A DNA stretch of 64,000 nucleotides from 2-02-FULL-55-14 sp964534125 (lineage in GTDB: Bacteria; Bacteroidota; Ignavibacteria; UBA10030). The stretch covers positions 62,001-126,000 of the forward strand of contig CAZHOJ010000007.1 of the NCBI GenBank assembly GCA_964534125.1, written 5' to 3'. The position numbers and the translations under genes are program-made. Each line of letters starts with the position of its first letter. The first letter of the stretch is position 1. A model generated the notes under the pieces. The model did not search any database. It was given only the letters and a program-made list of their open reading frames with translations, and was not told where the DNA came from. Shown piece by piece: positions 16,331 through 25,724 of this stretch.

Positions 16331-17539
16331 CTACGAGCGCTTGAGCCGTATCCGGAAGGTCGTTCCCGCCCCTGGCCGGGTCTCCCGGACATAAAGCCTG
16401 CCGCTGTGGTACGACTCGACAATGCGCTTCGCAAGGCTCAGGCCGAGACCCCAGCCGCGTTTCTTCGTCGAGAAACCGGGACGGAACACATCGGTCTTAT
16501 GCTTCGGGTCGATCCCTTTGCCGGTGTCGCTTACATCGAGGTTCACGTACCGCTCCGAGCTCGACAGCGTGTAGGTGATAGTGCCAAAGCCTGATTCGAT
16601 GGCGTCGAGGGCATTCTTCGTGAGGTTCTCGATCACCCACTCGAAGAGCTCCCGGTTGACCCGGACCAGCGTGTCCCCCTCGGACCGAAGCGACAGGGAG
16701 ACAGATTTCCCTGTGTGTGGGATGCGGCGCTCGAAGTAGACCATCACCTTGCTGACGATGTCCGCGAGGTCCTCCTCATGGAGGTCGGGCTTCGACCCGA
16801 TCTTCGAGAAGCGGTCTGCGATCTTCCGGAGGCGGAAAAGGTCGTTCTCGAACTCCGCCAGGGTCTCCTGGGCCTTCGAGTCCCTGTTCGCCTGTTCGCG
16901 CAGGAGCTCCGTCCATCCCATAAGGCTGGAGATCGGCGTTCCCAGCTGATGGGCGGTCTCACGAGCCATACCGACCCAGATGTTGCTCTGCTCGCTCCGC
17001 TTGATGTAGCTGAAACTGATATAGCCGATGAGGATGAACACCGCGACGACGGTGAGTCCGACCCAGGGGAACAAGCGCAGCTGCGTGATGAGCGGCGATT
17101 CGCCATAGTGGACCAGACTGAGGATGATGCTGTCCTGGTAGGTGACGACGATCGGCCGATGGACCGCATCCATCGCCCGGGTCATCGCCAGGAGGATCTC
17201 CTGCTGTTCGTCGGCTGAGAGCGTGCTGTCGACCTCGACATTCCGCGTGTTCTTTATAACGGTGTTCTCAGGGTCCGTCTCGATCATCGGAAAATCGATG
17301 GCGTTGACCACTTCGTTGAACACGAAGCTGTAGTCTCCTTCCCCGACTTTCGCGTTTGCGATGTATTCGAGCGACCGAGCATACATCCCGGCCACTTTCT
17401 GCTCACGGGCATGGAGACGGCCAACGATGTCGTACGTGTAGTAGACAATGCCGGCGACTATCAGGAAGGCAAAGGCAAGCAGGAATATCTTGATCCTGCC
17501 GGACCGGGAGATGCTTCCGCCGATCGGTGAGGTCGCCAT
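16331..17539 (-). CDS. Membrane sensor histidine kinase
   Basis: The 402-residue protein has a first membrane helix near residues 18-38, a periplasmic sensor region of about 115 residues and a second helix near 157-178. The phosphoacceptor block is MARETAHQLGTPISSLMGW (His197), followed by an ATPase domain with VIENLTKNALDA (N box), VSDTGKGIDP (G1) and WGLGLSLAKRIVESYHSG (G2). The His block with Gln-Leu-Gly-Thr-Pro instead of Glu-Leu-Arg-Thr-Pro marks an HPK4/NtrB-like branch. It lies 6 bp downstream of purA on the same strand. No response regulator is adjacent, so its partner is unknown. Confidence 0.92.
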   Translation of the reverse strand: MATSPIGGSISRSGRIKIFLLAFAFLIVAGIVYYTYDIVGRLHAREQKVAGMYARSLEYIANAKVGEGDYSFVFNEVVNAIDFPMIETDPENTVIKNTRNVEVDSTLSADEQQEILLAMTRAMDAVHRPIVVTYQDSIILSLVHYGESPLITQLRLFPWVGLTVVAVFILIGYISFSYIKRSEQSNIWVGMARETAHQLGTPISSLMGWTELLREQANRDSKAQETLAEFENDLFRLRKIADRFSKIGSKPDLHEEDLADIVSKVMVYFERRIPHTGKSVSLSLRSEGDTLVRVNRELFEWVIENLTKNALDAIESGFGTITYTLSSSERYVNLDVSDTGKGIDPKHKTDVFRPGFSTKKRGWGLGLSLAKRIVESYHSGRLYVRETRPGAGTTFRIRLKRS

Positions 17540-17545
17540 GGAAGA

Positions 17546-18841
17546 TCAGCCTCTGGGGACTGTCAGCGTCTGGTCTCTCCGTGCTCCGACGGAGACCATC
17601 GAAATGCGGGTCTTCAGGAGGCGCTCAACTGCCCGGATGTACGTGCGCGCTTCGGGAGGGAGCTGACGGAATGTGCGCGCGTCTGATGTTCTCGAGCGCC
17701 AGCCCTTGAAGGTCTTATAAACAGGTTTGCTTGCCTCGAGCGTCTGGGCGTCGGTCGGGAAGCGGGTGACGCGTTTTCCCCCGATCTCGTATGCGACGCA
17801 CACGTTGATCTCGTCGAACTCGTCCAGCACGTCGAGTTTGGTCATGGCGACGGCGTCGATGCCATTGATACTGACCGAGTAGGAGAGGCTGACGAGGTCG
17901 AGCCAACCGCACCGCCGCGGGCGTCCGGTCGTCGCGCCGAACTCGCCGCCGATCGAGCGGATACGCTCGCCAGTCGCATCGTTCAGCTCTGTCGGGAACG
18001 CGCCATTCCCGACGCGCGTGCAGTACGCCTTTGCGACTCCCATGATCTTTTTCACTGCGGTGGGGGGGATCCCAAGCCCGGTACAGGCGCCGCCGCTCGT
18101 GGGATTCGACGAGGTGACAAAGGGATATGTGCCGTGATCGACATCCAGGAGGGCGCCCTGCGCTCCTTCTGCGAGGACGTGCTTGCCTCGGGCAAGGGCA
18201 GTGTTCAGGTAATCTGCCGTGTCAGTAATGTACGGGTCGATGTGCCGGTCGAATTCCTGGTACTCATTGATGATCGCATCGACATCGAGAGCCGTCTCGC
18301 CGTAGACCTTCTTCAGGATCTCGTTCGTCTGCTCGACGTTCCGCTTCAGCTTCTCGCACAGTACGTCGCGGTTCAGCAGGTCGACCACGCGAATGCCTGT
18401 CCGCATGTACTTGTCGATGTACGCCGGTCCGATCCCCCGTCCCGTCGTTCCGATCTTCTGCGACCCTTTCTCCCGCAGGGAATCGAGCATTTTGTGGTAC
18501 GGCATGATGAGGTGGGCATTATGGCTGATGAGCAGGCGTCCGTCGATGCGAATGCCGGCGCTCTTCAGCTGGTCGATCTCCTCCATCAGCGCCACGGGAT
18601 CGATGACGACGCCATTGCCGATGACGCAGGTGACATGGCGATGGAAGATGCCCGAGGGGATGAGATGCAGGACGAACTGGCGGGCGGGTTTGGAGCGCGT
18701 GGGGGGAAGGATGACCGTATGTCCGGCGTTCGCACCACCCTGGTAGCGGGCGACGATGTCGACATCCTCGCTCAGGTTGTCGACGAGCTTTCCCTTCCCT
18801 TCATCTCCCCATTGTGCACCGACGATGATCGAGACTGGCAT
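17546..18841 (-). CDS. purA: Adenylosuccinate synthetase
   Basis: The 431-residue enzyme begins VSIIVGAQWGDEGKGKLVD, the GTP-binding P-loop of PurA. It also shows RYQGGANAGHT, TTGRGIGPAYIDK (IMP binding) and the C-terminal TRFPTDAQTLEASKPVY. It joins IMP and aspartate using GTP to form adenylosuccinate, the first step from IMP to AMP. The length is normal. It is divergent from murA, with a 162-bp shared upstream region, and is followed after 6 bp by the histidine kinase gene. Confidence 0.97.
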   Translation of the reverse strand: MPVSIIVGAQWGDEGKGKLVDNLSEDVDIVARYQGGANAGHTVILPPTRSKPARQFVLHLIPSGIFHRHVTCVIGNGVVIDPVALMEEIDQLKSAGIRIDGRLLISHNAHLIMPYHKMLDSLREKGSQKIGTTGRGIGPAYIDKYMRTGIRVVDLLNRDVLCEKLKRNVEQTNEILKKVYGETALDVDAIINEYQEFDRHIDPYITDTADYLNTALARGKHVLAEGAQGALLDVDHGTYPFVTSSNPTSGGACTGLGIPPTAVKKIMGVAKAYCTRVGNGAFPTELNDATGERIRSIGGEFGATTGRPRRCGWLDLVSLSYSVSINGIDAVAMTKLDVLDEFDEINVCVAYEIGGKRVTRFPTDAQTLEASKPVYKTFKGWRSRTSDARTFRQLPPEARTYIRAVERLLKTRISMVSVGARRDQTLTVPRG

Positions 18842-19003
18842 GATTCACTGGTGAGTGAGTACGAAAAAAATGACGGCTGAACTGCACCGTCGTTCGATGA
18901 ACGATAGGTGAAAAATGGTGGAAAGACAAGGAACCGGCAGGCGCCTCCTTTGCTTCTTCCTCCACTTCCGGGTACATTACATGACTCATCCGACAGGAAT
19001 TAC

Positions 19004-20275
19004 GTGGACAAATTCGTCATTCGCGGTGGCCGTCCCCTCGCCGGGACTATTCAGATCAGCGGCGCCAAGAACGCCACACTGGCCCTGATGCCCGCTGCGT
19101 TGCTGGCACCCGGGAGCCACACTTTTCATAACACTCCCCGGCTTCGGGACGTGAACACGATGTCCCGGCTCCTCGAATCCCTCGGTGCATCCGTCACGCG
19201 CACGAACGGCGACCTCACGATCTCCTGGTCGTCGCTCTCCTCCCATGAGGCGCCCTACGAACACGTCAAGAAGATGCGCGCCTCGGTCTATGTGCTCGGG
19301 CCTCTCGTGGCACGGCACGGACATGCAAGGGTTTCCCTCCCAGGCGGGTGTGCCTGGGGTCCGCGGCCCATCAATCTGCACCTCGATGGACTTCGTCGGC
19401 TGGGTGCTGAGATCTCCCTCGAGGAAGGTTACGTCATCGCACGGGCACAGCGGCTGCGCGGCGCCCGGATCCTGTTCGACATGTCGAGCGTGGGCGCCAC
19501 TGGGAATGTCCTGATGGCTGCCGTGCTGGCAAAAGGCACAACGCTCATCGAGAACGCAGCCATGGAGCCCGAGATCACGAACCTCGCCCGCTACCTGGCA
19601 TCGATGGGTGCACGCATCGAAGGGATCGGCACAGGACGGCTCGAAGTGGAGGGGGTCGACGAACTGTCGGCCGCGGCCATCGATACCATTCCCGACCGGA
19701 TCGAGGCGGGCACATTCATGACCGCCGCGATGCTGGCCGGCGATCCGGATAAAGGCGTCCGGCTGACGGGTGTTGACCCGGTCCACCTGGGGTCCATCAT
19801 CGTCAAGCTCGAAGATGCCGGTGCGACGATCTCCTCCGGAAGGGACTGGATCGAGGTGCGCCGTTCCGGCAGCATCAGACCGGTCAGCGTGATGACGGCC
19901 GTCTATCCCGGATTTCCGACAGACATGCAGGCGCAATGGATGGCCCTTATGAGCCTCGCAGGCGGGGTCTCGATGGTGACAGACACGATCTATACCGACA
20001 GGTTCATGCATGTGCCCGAACTGAACAGGCTCGGCGCGAACATCACGGTGAACGAGAACATCGGCACTATCGTCGGGACCTCACGCCTTACCGGAGCAAA
20101 AGTCATGTCGACGGACCTCCGCGCAAGCGCCTCGCTCATTCTCGCCGGACTCGCGGCCGAAGGGACGACCGAGGTCCTCCGCGTCTATCACCTGGACCGC
20201 GGCTATGAATCCATCGAACGGAAGCTGCAATCGCTGGGAGCTGATATCGCCCGGGTCTCGGGCGAGGAATTCTAG
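19004..20275 (+). CDS. murA: UDP-N-acetylglucosamine 1-carboxyvinyltransferase
   Basis: From GTG 19004 the protein has 423 residues, the normal MurA length. It opens DKFVIRGGRPLAGTIQISGA with the KN pair in SGAKNA, and has the catalytic-Cys loop PGGCAWGPRPINLHL. MurA transfers enolpyruvate from PEP to UDP-GlcNAc, the first committed step of peptidoglycan synthesis, and the Cys is the fosfomycin target. The GTG was preferred over an upstream in-frame ATG because AGGA lies six bases before it and the family starts here. Confidence 0.96.
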   Translation: MDKFVIRGGRPLAGTIQISGAKNATLALMPAALLAPGSHTFHNTPRLRDVNTMSRLLESLGASVTRTNGDLTISWSSLSSHEAPYEHVKKMRASVYVLGPLVARHGHARVSLPGGCAWGPRPINLHLDGLRRLGAEISLEEGYVIARAQRLRGARILFDMSSVGATGNVLMAAVLAKGTTLIENAAMEPEITNLARYLASMGARIEGIGTGRLEVEGVDELSAAAIDTIPDRIEAGTFMTAAMLAGDPDKGVRLTGVDPVHLGSIIVKLEDAGATISSGRDWIEVRRSGSIRPVSVMTAVYPGFPTDMQAQWMALMSLAGGVSMVTDTIYTDRFMHVPELNRLGANITVNENIGTIVGTSRLTGAKVMSTDLRASASLILAGLAAEGTTEVLRVYHLDRGYESIERKLQSLGADIARVSGEEF

Positions 20276-20296
20276 CGCCCGGGTGCCAGGCTCGTG

Positions 20297-22510
20297 ATGA
20301 CGTCCGGTCGTCGCATTGTCACTTTCGAGCGTCTCAGCATCGTCCTCCTCGTTCTCCAGTCCGTCGTACTTCTCCAGTTCCCGCTCCTCAATGTCCTCGG
20401 ACTCGAATTCTCGGTCGCCTCTGCACCTCTCGTAGCGCTGCTCGCCGGACTGGCGATGCTCCGGAGTTCTTCTCCGGATGACGGGAGCGTATCGCCGTAC
20501 CGGCAGGTGCTCCTGGGGCTCCGCAGCACCTGGACGTGGATCCTCCTCCCGGCAGGACTGGCGCTGCTCAATGCGGCGTTTGTCCGCAATTGCGATCCCT
20601 TCGGAGGAGCCGCGTACTACTTGCTCATCGTTCCGTTCGCAGCGCTCTTTGCGATGTCACTCGCGCTCCTCGCCCGCGTGATCGCACCGCGCGCCCCGCG
20701 AAGCATGATGGTCCTTCTCTGGTTCCTGACGCTCCTGCATGTCCCGGCGGTCACCTTCCTCGGTCCGCAGATCTTCGCGTACAATCCGATCGTCGGGTTC
20801 TTCCCCGGATTCTCGTACGACACCACACAGACAGTCTTCCCGACCCTCGCACTCTTCAGGGGCGTCACGCTCGTCCTCGTTCTGGCGCTTCTCGGGACGG
20901 TGCGTTCTCTGCAGGCATCCGGCCCGATGACCGTCCGCACCGCCTGGCGCTCGTGGCGCACGGCCGCTGCTGCGTGGGCGCTCGTCATTGGCGTCTGGTT
21001 CGCCAGCGACGCTCTCGGGTTTTCTTCTTCGCTCTCAAGGATCAGAAAGGAGCTCGGCGGCCTGGTCGAGACCGAGCATTTCATCATTCTGTATCCGGAG
21101 CAACGGCTTGAGAGGGATGCCGCTGTGAGGCTTGGTGAGTATCATGAGTTCCTGTATCATGCGCTCTCGTCGACGCTCCGTGTCAGGACATCCCGCCGGA
21201 TCATCGTGTCGTACTATGGGACGGTCGCGCAGAAATCGGCATTAGCAGGGGGCGGAGGAACGAATTTCACCAAGCCATGGCTCTGGCAGATGCACCTCGT
21301 CTTCGACGACCGGGAACGTGTGCTCAAGCATGAGCTGGTGCACGTGCTGGCTGCAGAGTTTGGCTTCCCTGTTGTGCGCGTGGGACTGAACGCGGGCTTC
21401 ATCGAGGGAACGGCGGTCGCCCTCGAGCGCGAAGCATATGGCATGCCCCTTGACAGGGCTGCGGCGGCCATTTTGCATGCACGGGGATCAGTCGATCTGT
21501 CGTCGGTCTTCTCGCTGACCGGCTTCTTCCGTTCCCACACGTCCGTCTCGTATACGCTGGCCGGATCGTTCTGCAGGTATCTCATCGAACGGTATGGCGT
21601 CCGGCGGTTCAAGCGGGCGTACCGGTCGGGATCTTTCACCGTGTACGGCCGGACGTTTGACGAACTGTCTGACGAATGGAGGGCTACCATCGAACGAGTC
21701 ACGCTGACGGAAGGGGAGATGCTCAAGGGACAGTTCCTGTTCGACCGCCCTCCGGGATTCACAGAGGAATGCTTCCAGTACAAGGGGAACACGCTGCGGG
21801 AAGCACAGAGTGCGCTGCGTGTCGGGAACGACTCGCTTGCGGTGGACCTTGCCCGTGAGGCATACTCGCGGACTCCGTCGTTCGATGTCGCATATGTGCT
21901 GACGCAGGGACTGGTGCGGCGCGGAAGGATGCAGGAAGCGCTGCAGGCCATCGCGGCACAGCGTCTGCGTGATTCGGCGACAGTCTACCTTCCGCTGGCC
22001 CTGACCGAAGGAGATGCTCTGTGGGGGATCGGTGAAGTCATCGGGGCCCGCGACCGGTATGAGAAGCTCGCACGGGCAGACCTGTCGGATGGATGGAGGG
22101 AGATCGCACTATTCAGGATCGCGCTGCTGAGATCGAGTGCTGCCGATGATGACCTCAGGGAGATGGTGCTCCGCTCGGTTCCTGATTCCGTCCGCCGCTC
22201 GTTCTTCCGTGCAAAGGCCGCAGCGACGAACGATCCTCTCATGTGGTACGCGTTGTCCCGCTGGCTCTCTTCCGCAGAACAGGAGGACGAGCTCATCGAT
22301 GTATCGGCCCGTGCGGTCGATGTCGGAGAACCGTTCCTGCGCTTCATGGCCCGGCGGCGGCTTGCGGGGTTGCTTCGATCCGGCAGGGACTACGAGAAGG
22401 CAAAAGGCATACTGTGGGAAGCTCAGAACGACGTTCAGGACGAGGTACGTCTTCGGGAGATCACGGAAACCCTGGATTGGACGACCTGGTTGGAACACAG
22501 GCTGCCGTAA
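20297..22510 (+). CDS. Membrane-anchored gluzincin (peptidase MA-like) with C-terminal repeats
   Basis: This 737-residue protein has an N-terminal region of about six membrane segments (residues ~10-235). An extracytoplasmic zinc-peptidase-like domain follows, with HELVH at 345-349 and a downstream Glu at ~370 in GFIEGTAVALE, a gluzincin arrangement. The last ~250 residues are helical and TPR-like (LREAQSALRVGNDSLAVDLA, ...). This resembles the peptidase MA family of bacterial membrane proteins. The substrate is unknown. It follows murA by 21 bp and may be co-transcribed with it. Confidence is good for the fold and low for the role. Confidence 0.75.
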   Translation: MTSGRRIVTFERLSIVLLVLQSVVLLQFPLLNVLGLEFSVASAPLVALLAGLAMLRSSSPDDGSVSPYRQVLLGLRSTWTWILLPAGLALLNAAFVRNCDPFGGAAYYLLIVPFAALFAMSLALLARVIAPRAPRSMMVLLWFLTLLHVPAVTFLGPQIFAYNPIVGFFPGFSYDTTQTVFPTLALFRGVTLVLVLALLGTVRSLQASGPMTVRTAWRSWRTAAAAWALVIGVWFASDALGFSSSLSRIRKELGGLVETEHFIILYPEQRLERDAAVRLGEYHEFLYHALSSTLRVRTSRRIIVSYYGTVAQKSALAGGGGTNFTKPWLWQMHLVFDDRERVLKHELVHVLAAEFGFPVVRVGLNAGFIEGTAVALEREAYGMPLDRAAAAILHARGSVDLSSVFSLTGFFRSHTSVSYTLAGSFCRYLIERYGVRRFKRAYRSGSFTVYGRTFDELSDEWRATIERVTLTEGEMLKGQFLFDRPPGFTEECFQYKGNTLREAQSALRVGNDSLAVDLAREAYSRTPSFDVAYVLTQGLVRRGRMQEALQAIAAQRLRDSATVYLPLALTEGDALWGIGEVIGARDRYEKLARADLSDGWREIALFRIALLRSSAADDDLREMVLRSVPDSVRRSFFRAKAAATNDPLMWYALSRWLSSAEQEDELIDVSARAVDVGEPFLRFMARRRLAGLLRSGRDYEKAKGILWEAQNDVQDEVRLREITETLDWTTWLEHRLP

Positions 22511-22518
22511 GCCCCGCC

Positions 22519-22536
22519 TTCCCGCCTGTGCGGGAA
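22519..22536. terminator. Short hairpin between convergent genes
   Basis: A perfect 7-bp stem (TTCCCGC with GCGGGAA) and a CTGT loop lie between the convergent gluzincin and TPR genes. It lacks a T-tract, so it is only a possible bidirectional terminator. Confidence 0.4.
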
Positions 22537-22552
22537 AGCCTGCATCCTCCTC

Positions 22553-24217
22553 TCACTGCTTCTCTATAGAAACGCTGATCCCAGCCTCACCCAGCACTCG
22601 AATGTCATCATCGACGATTTCGGTACGGCCGAGCTGGTAGGCACACCGGATCCTCAGCAGCCGGACCCGGTGAAGGGATGGGTAGGCGTCCAGGAGAGCA
22701 GAACAGACGTCGAATGCCCGCTGGACCTGTCCGAAGTGCTCGTACATCTCCGCAAGCAGAACCTGCTGTTCGATGTCGCCCGGCGCCAGCGCGATGGCTG
22801 TTGTGAGGTCGGATATGATCTGCTCTGCATCGTCAGACTCGTTCTGATACATTGCGATCGCACGGTTGCTGAACGCGGCCGGATTGCGGTCGTCGAGCCT
22901 GATCGATTCTGAAAAGGCGCTGATGGCCAACGGCATGTCTCCCTCCTCTGTCGCCAGTGCGGATCCGAGATAGACGTACCCCTCCGCATATTCCGGATAC
23001 GCTTCCAGTACGTTCGTCCAGAGCGTGACGCTCCGTTCCCAGACCTCCGTTCGCACATAGCTCAGCGTGCCGAGCACGGCAAGAACAATAATCCCAGCAC
23101 GTCGAACAAGAGGCCTGTACGCTCCTTTCCTCGCTGTGACTGCCTTCGCCAGCAATGCCCCGATGATGACGGCGAGGCCCACGGCAGGCAGGTACGTGAA
23201 CCGGTCGGCAGCGAATGCCCGTCCGGCAGGAAGGATCTGCAGGACTGGCGCGAGCGAGATGAGGGTCCATGCTGTGCCGAAGAGCACAACGCGGGAAGGA
23301 CGTACGATGATCAGGGTGATCGCAACGATGCTGATGACCACCAGAGAGATGACCGATGGGAGCAGGAGGTCCGGTCCGCCGTTCTCGGGGAACGGATAGA
23401 CGGCCGAGAGCTGGGCGGGGATGATGGTCTTCCATGCGTAGAAGACGACGTTCCAGAAGGGAAGCGTGATGGCCCTGAGAAAGGAATGTGACGGATCATA
23501 CGCAGTTGTCCCCGTGGAATACTGCGCGACGATCGCCACAATACCTGTGACGAGGGCAATGAAGAAGAACGGAACCAGCGATCGCGGCCCCCCTTTTCGG
23601 GATCGTTCTGCTCCCATGACCAGTGGGAGCGCCAGAAGAAGGAACGGGAGCACCACGGCCAATGCCTTCGAAAGCGATGCCAGAATGGCGCCTCCCAGGG
23701 ACGCAGCATAGGAGAGCGCTGAATCCGTTCGCCGATAGTGCATGAAGAACAGGACGCTCGCGAGGATGAAGCCCGTGCTGAGGAGGTCCTTTCGCGCCGA
23801 GATCCAGACCACCGCCTCGGTGCGGAGCGGGTGCAAGGCAAAGAAGAGGACCGCCAGGATGATGACGAGCCGGTCCTGCAGGATCGATCGGAGCAGGACG
23901 AACACCAGCACGGTGTTGACGCCATGAAGCAGAAGGTTCGTCAGATGGAAGGCCATCGGATCGAACCCTGCCGCGGCATGCTCGACCGCAAATGTGAACA
24001 GCAGGAACGGATGATAATGATTCACGGGAAATGTGGTGAACCATGAAACGATCGAGGACCATCCGAGCGTCCGGACCGCGGGATTGTCGAGGATGAGGAA
24101 CGGGTCGTCCCAGTTCAGGAATCCTGCGTTGAGGGCCCTTCCGAATGGGATCACAGCACACATGGCGAGGAACGCTGCAGTGAGGATTGGGCTGTCCCGG
24201 ATCGTGCGAGATGTCAT
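22553..24217 (-). CDS. Polytopic membrane protein with C-terminal TPRs (TMTC/GT39-like)
   Basis: From ATG 24217 the protein has 554 residues: about 10-12 membrane segments, then TPR-like helical pairs from residue ~400 (YAEGYVYLGSALATEEGDMP, AISAFSESIRLDDRNPAAFS). The first loop has GFLNWDDPFLILDNP, an acidic motif typical of the TMTC/O-mannosyltransferase-like family, with LHPLRTEAVVWISARKDLL later. Such proteins are predicted glycosyltransferases using lipid-linked sugar donors; activity is unproven. Upstream in-frame sequence extends to 24475 but overlaps the eno promoter and coding start, so the internal ATG was chosen. Confidence 0.8.
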   Translation of the reverse strand: MTSRTIRDSPILTAAFLAMCAVIPFGRALNAGFLNWDDPFLILDNPAVRTLGWSSIVSWFTTFPVNHYHPFLLFTFAVEHAAAGFDPMAFHLTNLLLHGVNTVLVFVLLRSILQDRLVIILAVLFFALHPLRTEAVVWISARKDLLSTGFILASVLFFMHYRRTDSALSYAASLGGAILASLSKALAVVLPFLLLALPLVMGAERSRKGGPRSLVPFFFIALVTGIVAIVAQYSTGTTAYDPSHSFLRAITLPFWNVVFYAWKTIIPAQLSAVYPFPENGGPDLLLPSVISLVVISIVAITLIIVRPSRVVLFGTAWTLISLAPVLQILPAGRAFAADRFTYLPAVGLAVIIGALLAKAVTARKGAYRPLVRRAGIIVLAVLGTLSYVRTEVWERSVTLWTNVLEAYPEYAEGYVYLGSALATEEGDMPLAISAFSESIRLDDRNPAAFSNRAIAMYQNESDDAEQIISDLTTAIALAPGDIEQQVLLAEMYEHFGQVQRAFDVCSALLDAYPSLHRVRLLRIRCAYQLGRTEIVDDDIRVLGEAGISVSIEKQ

Positions 24218-24407
24218 GGAGGAATGGCGATACGGTGAATCCGAAAACGGAGAATCCCTGACAGGACATGCCTCGATCGGAGAGCTGCGAAGTGTACCTG
24301 CGGGCTGTTCCCGGCAATATACCCAAACGGTTCCAATTCCGTCAGCGCTGATTGATTCTCCGTCCACTTTTGGCCACATTTGTATTCCATTTCGGGAGAG
24401 AAAGGCC

Positions 24408-25706
24408 ATGTCTGATAGAATTATTCGGGATGTCTGGGCCCGTGAGATCCTTGACTCGCGGGGTAATCCGACCATAGAGGTTGATGTTGAGCTTGAGGAT
24501 GGCTCTTTCGGCCGTGCAGCTGTGCCCAGCGGAGCGTCGACAGGTGAGCATGAGGCTGTCGAGCTGCGTGATGGCGACGCTGCTCGCTATGGCGGGAAAG
24601 GGGTCCAGAAAGCGGTCGAGAATGTGAATGCGGTCATCTCCGAGGAGGTGGTCGGCTTCGATGCAACGGACCAGGTCGGTATCGATCGCATGATGATCCA
24701 GCTCGATGGAACGCCCACCAAGTCGAAGCTCGGCGCGAACGCCATCCTCGGCGTCTCCCTCGCGGTCGCCAAAGCGGCTGCGGCATCGCTTGGACTCCCC
24801 CTGTACCGGTATATCGGCGGGACGAACGCCCGCATCCTCCCGGCCCCGATGATGAACATCATCAACGGCGGTAAGCATGCTGACAATAATGTCGACGTCC
24901 AGGAGTTCATGATCATGCCCCTCGATGCCCCCTCGTTCGCCGAGGCGCTTCGCATGGGAGCGGAGACCTTCCATTCGCTCAAGAAGGTCCTTACAAAGAA
25001 GGGATACAACACGTCCGTGGGGGATGAAGGCGGCTTTGCGCCGAACCTCAAGTCGAACGACGAGGCCATCGAGGTCATCCTCGAGGCCATCCAGAAGGCC
25101 GGGTACAAGGCCGGCGAGCAGATCTACCTCTGCCTCGACCCCGCCTCGAGCGAGTTCTATGATGCCGGGAAGAAGCGCTACGTCTTCTCCAAATCGGACA
25201 AGTCGGAAAAGACGCCCGAGCAGATGACGGCGTACTGGGAGAATTGGGTGAAGCAGTATCCCATCGTCTCCATCGAAGATGGTATGGCGGAGAACGATTG
25301 GGAAGGATGGAAGATGCTCACCGACGCGATCGGGAAAAAGGTGCAGCTGGTCGGCGACGACCTGTTCGTAACGAACGTCGAGTTCCTCTCGAAGGGCATC
25401 GACATGGGCGTCGCGAACTCGATCCTTCTGAAGGTGAACCAGATCGGTACGCTCACGGAGACGCTCGATGCCATCGAGATGGCCCGCCGTGCGAAGTACA
25501 CAACGGTCCTGAGCCATCGCTCCGGCGAGACCGAGGATGCGACCATCGCCGATATCGCAGTGGCCACGAATGCAGCTCAGATAAAGACCGGATCGACCAG
25601 TCGCACGGACCGGATCGCGAAGTACAACCAGCTGCTTCGCATCGAGGAAGAGCTCGATTCGAACGGCTACTACGCAGGTCTGGGCGCTCTGACGGTCCAG
25701 CACTGA
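24408..25706 (+). CDS. eno: Enolase (phosphopyruvate hydratase)
   Basis: From ATG 24408 the protein has 432 residues. It shows the family blocks AREILDSRGNPTIEVDV, the flexible loop AAVPSGASTGEHEA, MNIINGGKHADNNVD, VGDEGGFAPNL, SIEDGMAENDW, GDDLFVTN, the catalytic-Lys block LLKVNQIGT, and SHRSGETEDATIAD. It interconverts 2-phosphoglycerate and PEP in glycolysis. GGGAG and AAAGG lie just upstream of the ATG. It is divergent from the TPR membrane protein gene, and the 190-bp gap should hold both promoters. Confidence 0.98.
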   Translation: MSDRIIRDVWAREILDSRGNPTIEVDVELEDGSFGRAAVPSGASTGEHEAVELRDGDAARYGGKGVQKAVENVNAVISEEVVGFDATDQVGIDRMMIQLDGTPTKSKLGANAILGVSLAVAKAAAASLGLPLYRYIGGTNARILPAPMMNIINGGKHADNNVDVQEFMIMPLDAPSFAEALRMGAETFHSLKKVLTKKGYNTSVGDEGGFAPNLKSNDEAIEVILEAIQKAGYKAGEQIYLCLDPASSEFYDAGKKRYVFSKSDKSEKTPEQMTAYWENWVKQYPIVSIEDGMAENDWEGWKMLTDAIGKKVQLVGDDLFVTNVEFLSKGIDMGVANSILLKVNQIGTLTETLDAIEMARRAKYTTVLSHRSGETEDATIADIAVATNAAQIKTGSTSRTDRIAKYNQLLRIEEELDSNGYYAGLGALTVQH

Positions 25707-25724
25707 TCACTGCCGGAGGTCTGG

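Noticed and set aside
24218..24475. An N-terminal extension of the TPR membrane protein
   Set aside because: It would overlap the eno start and ribosome site, and family members begin at the internal Met.
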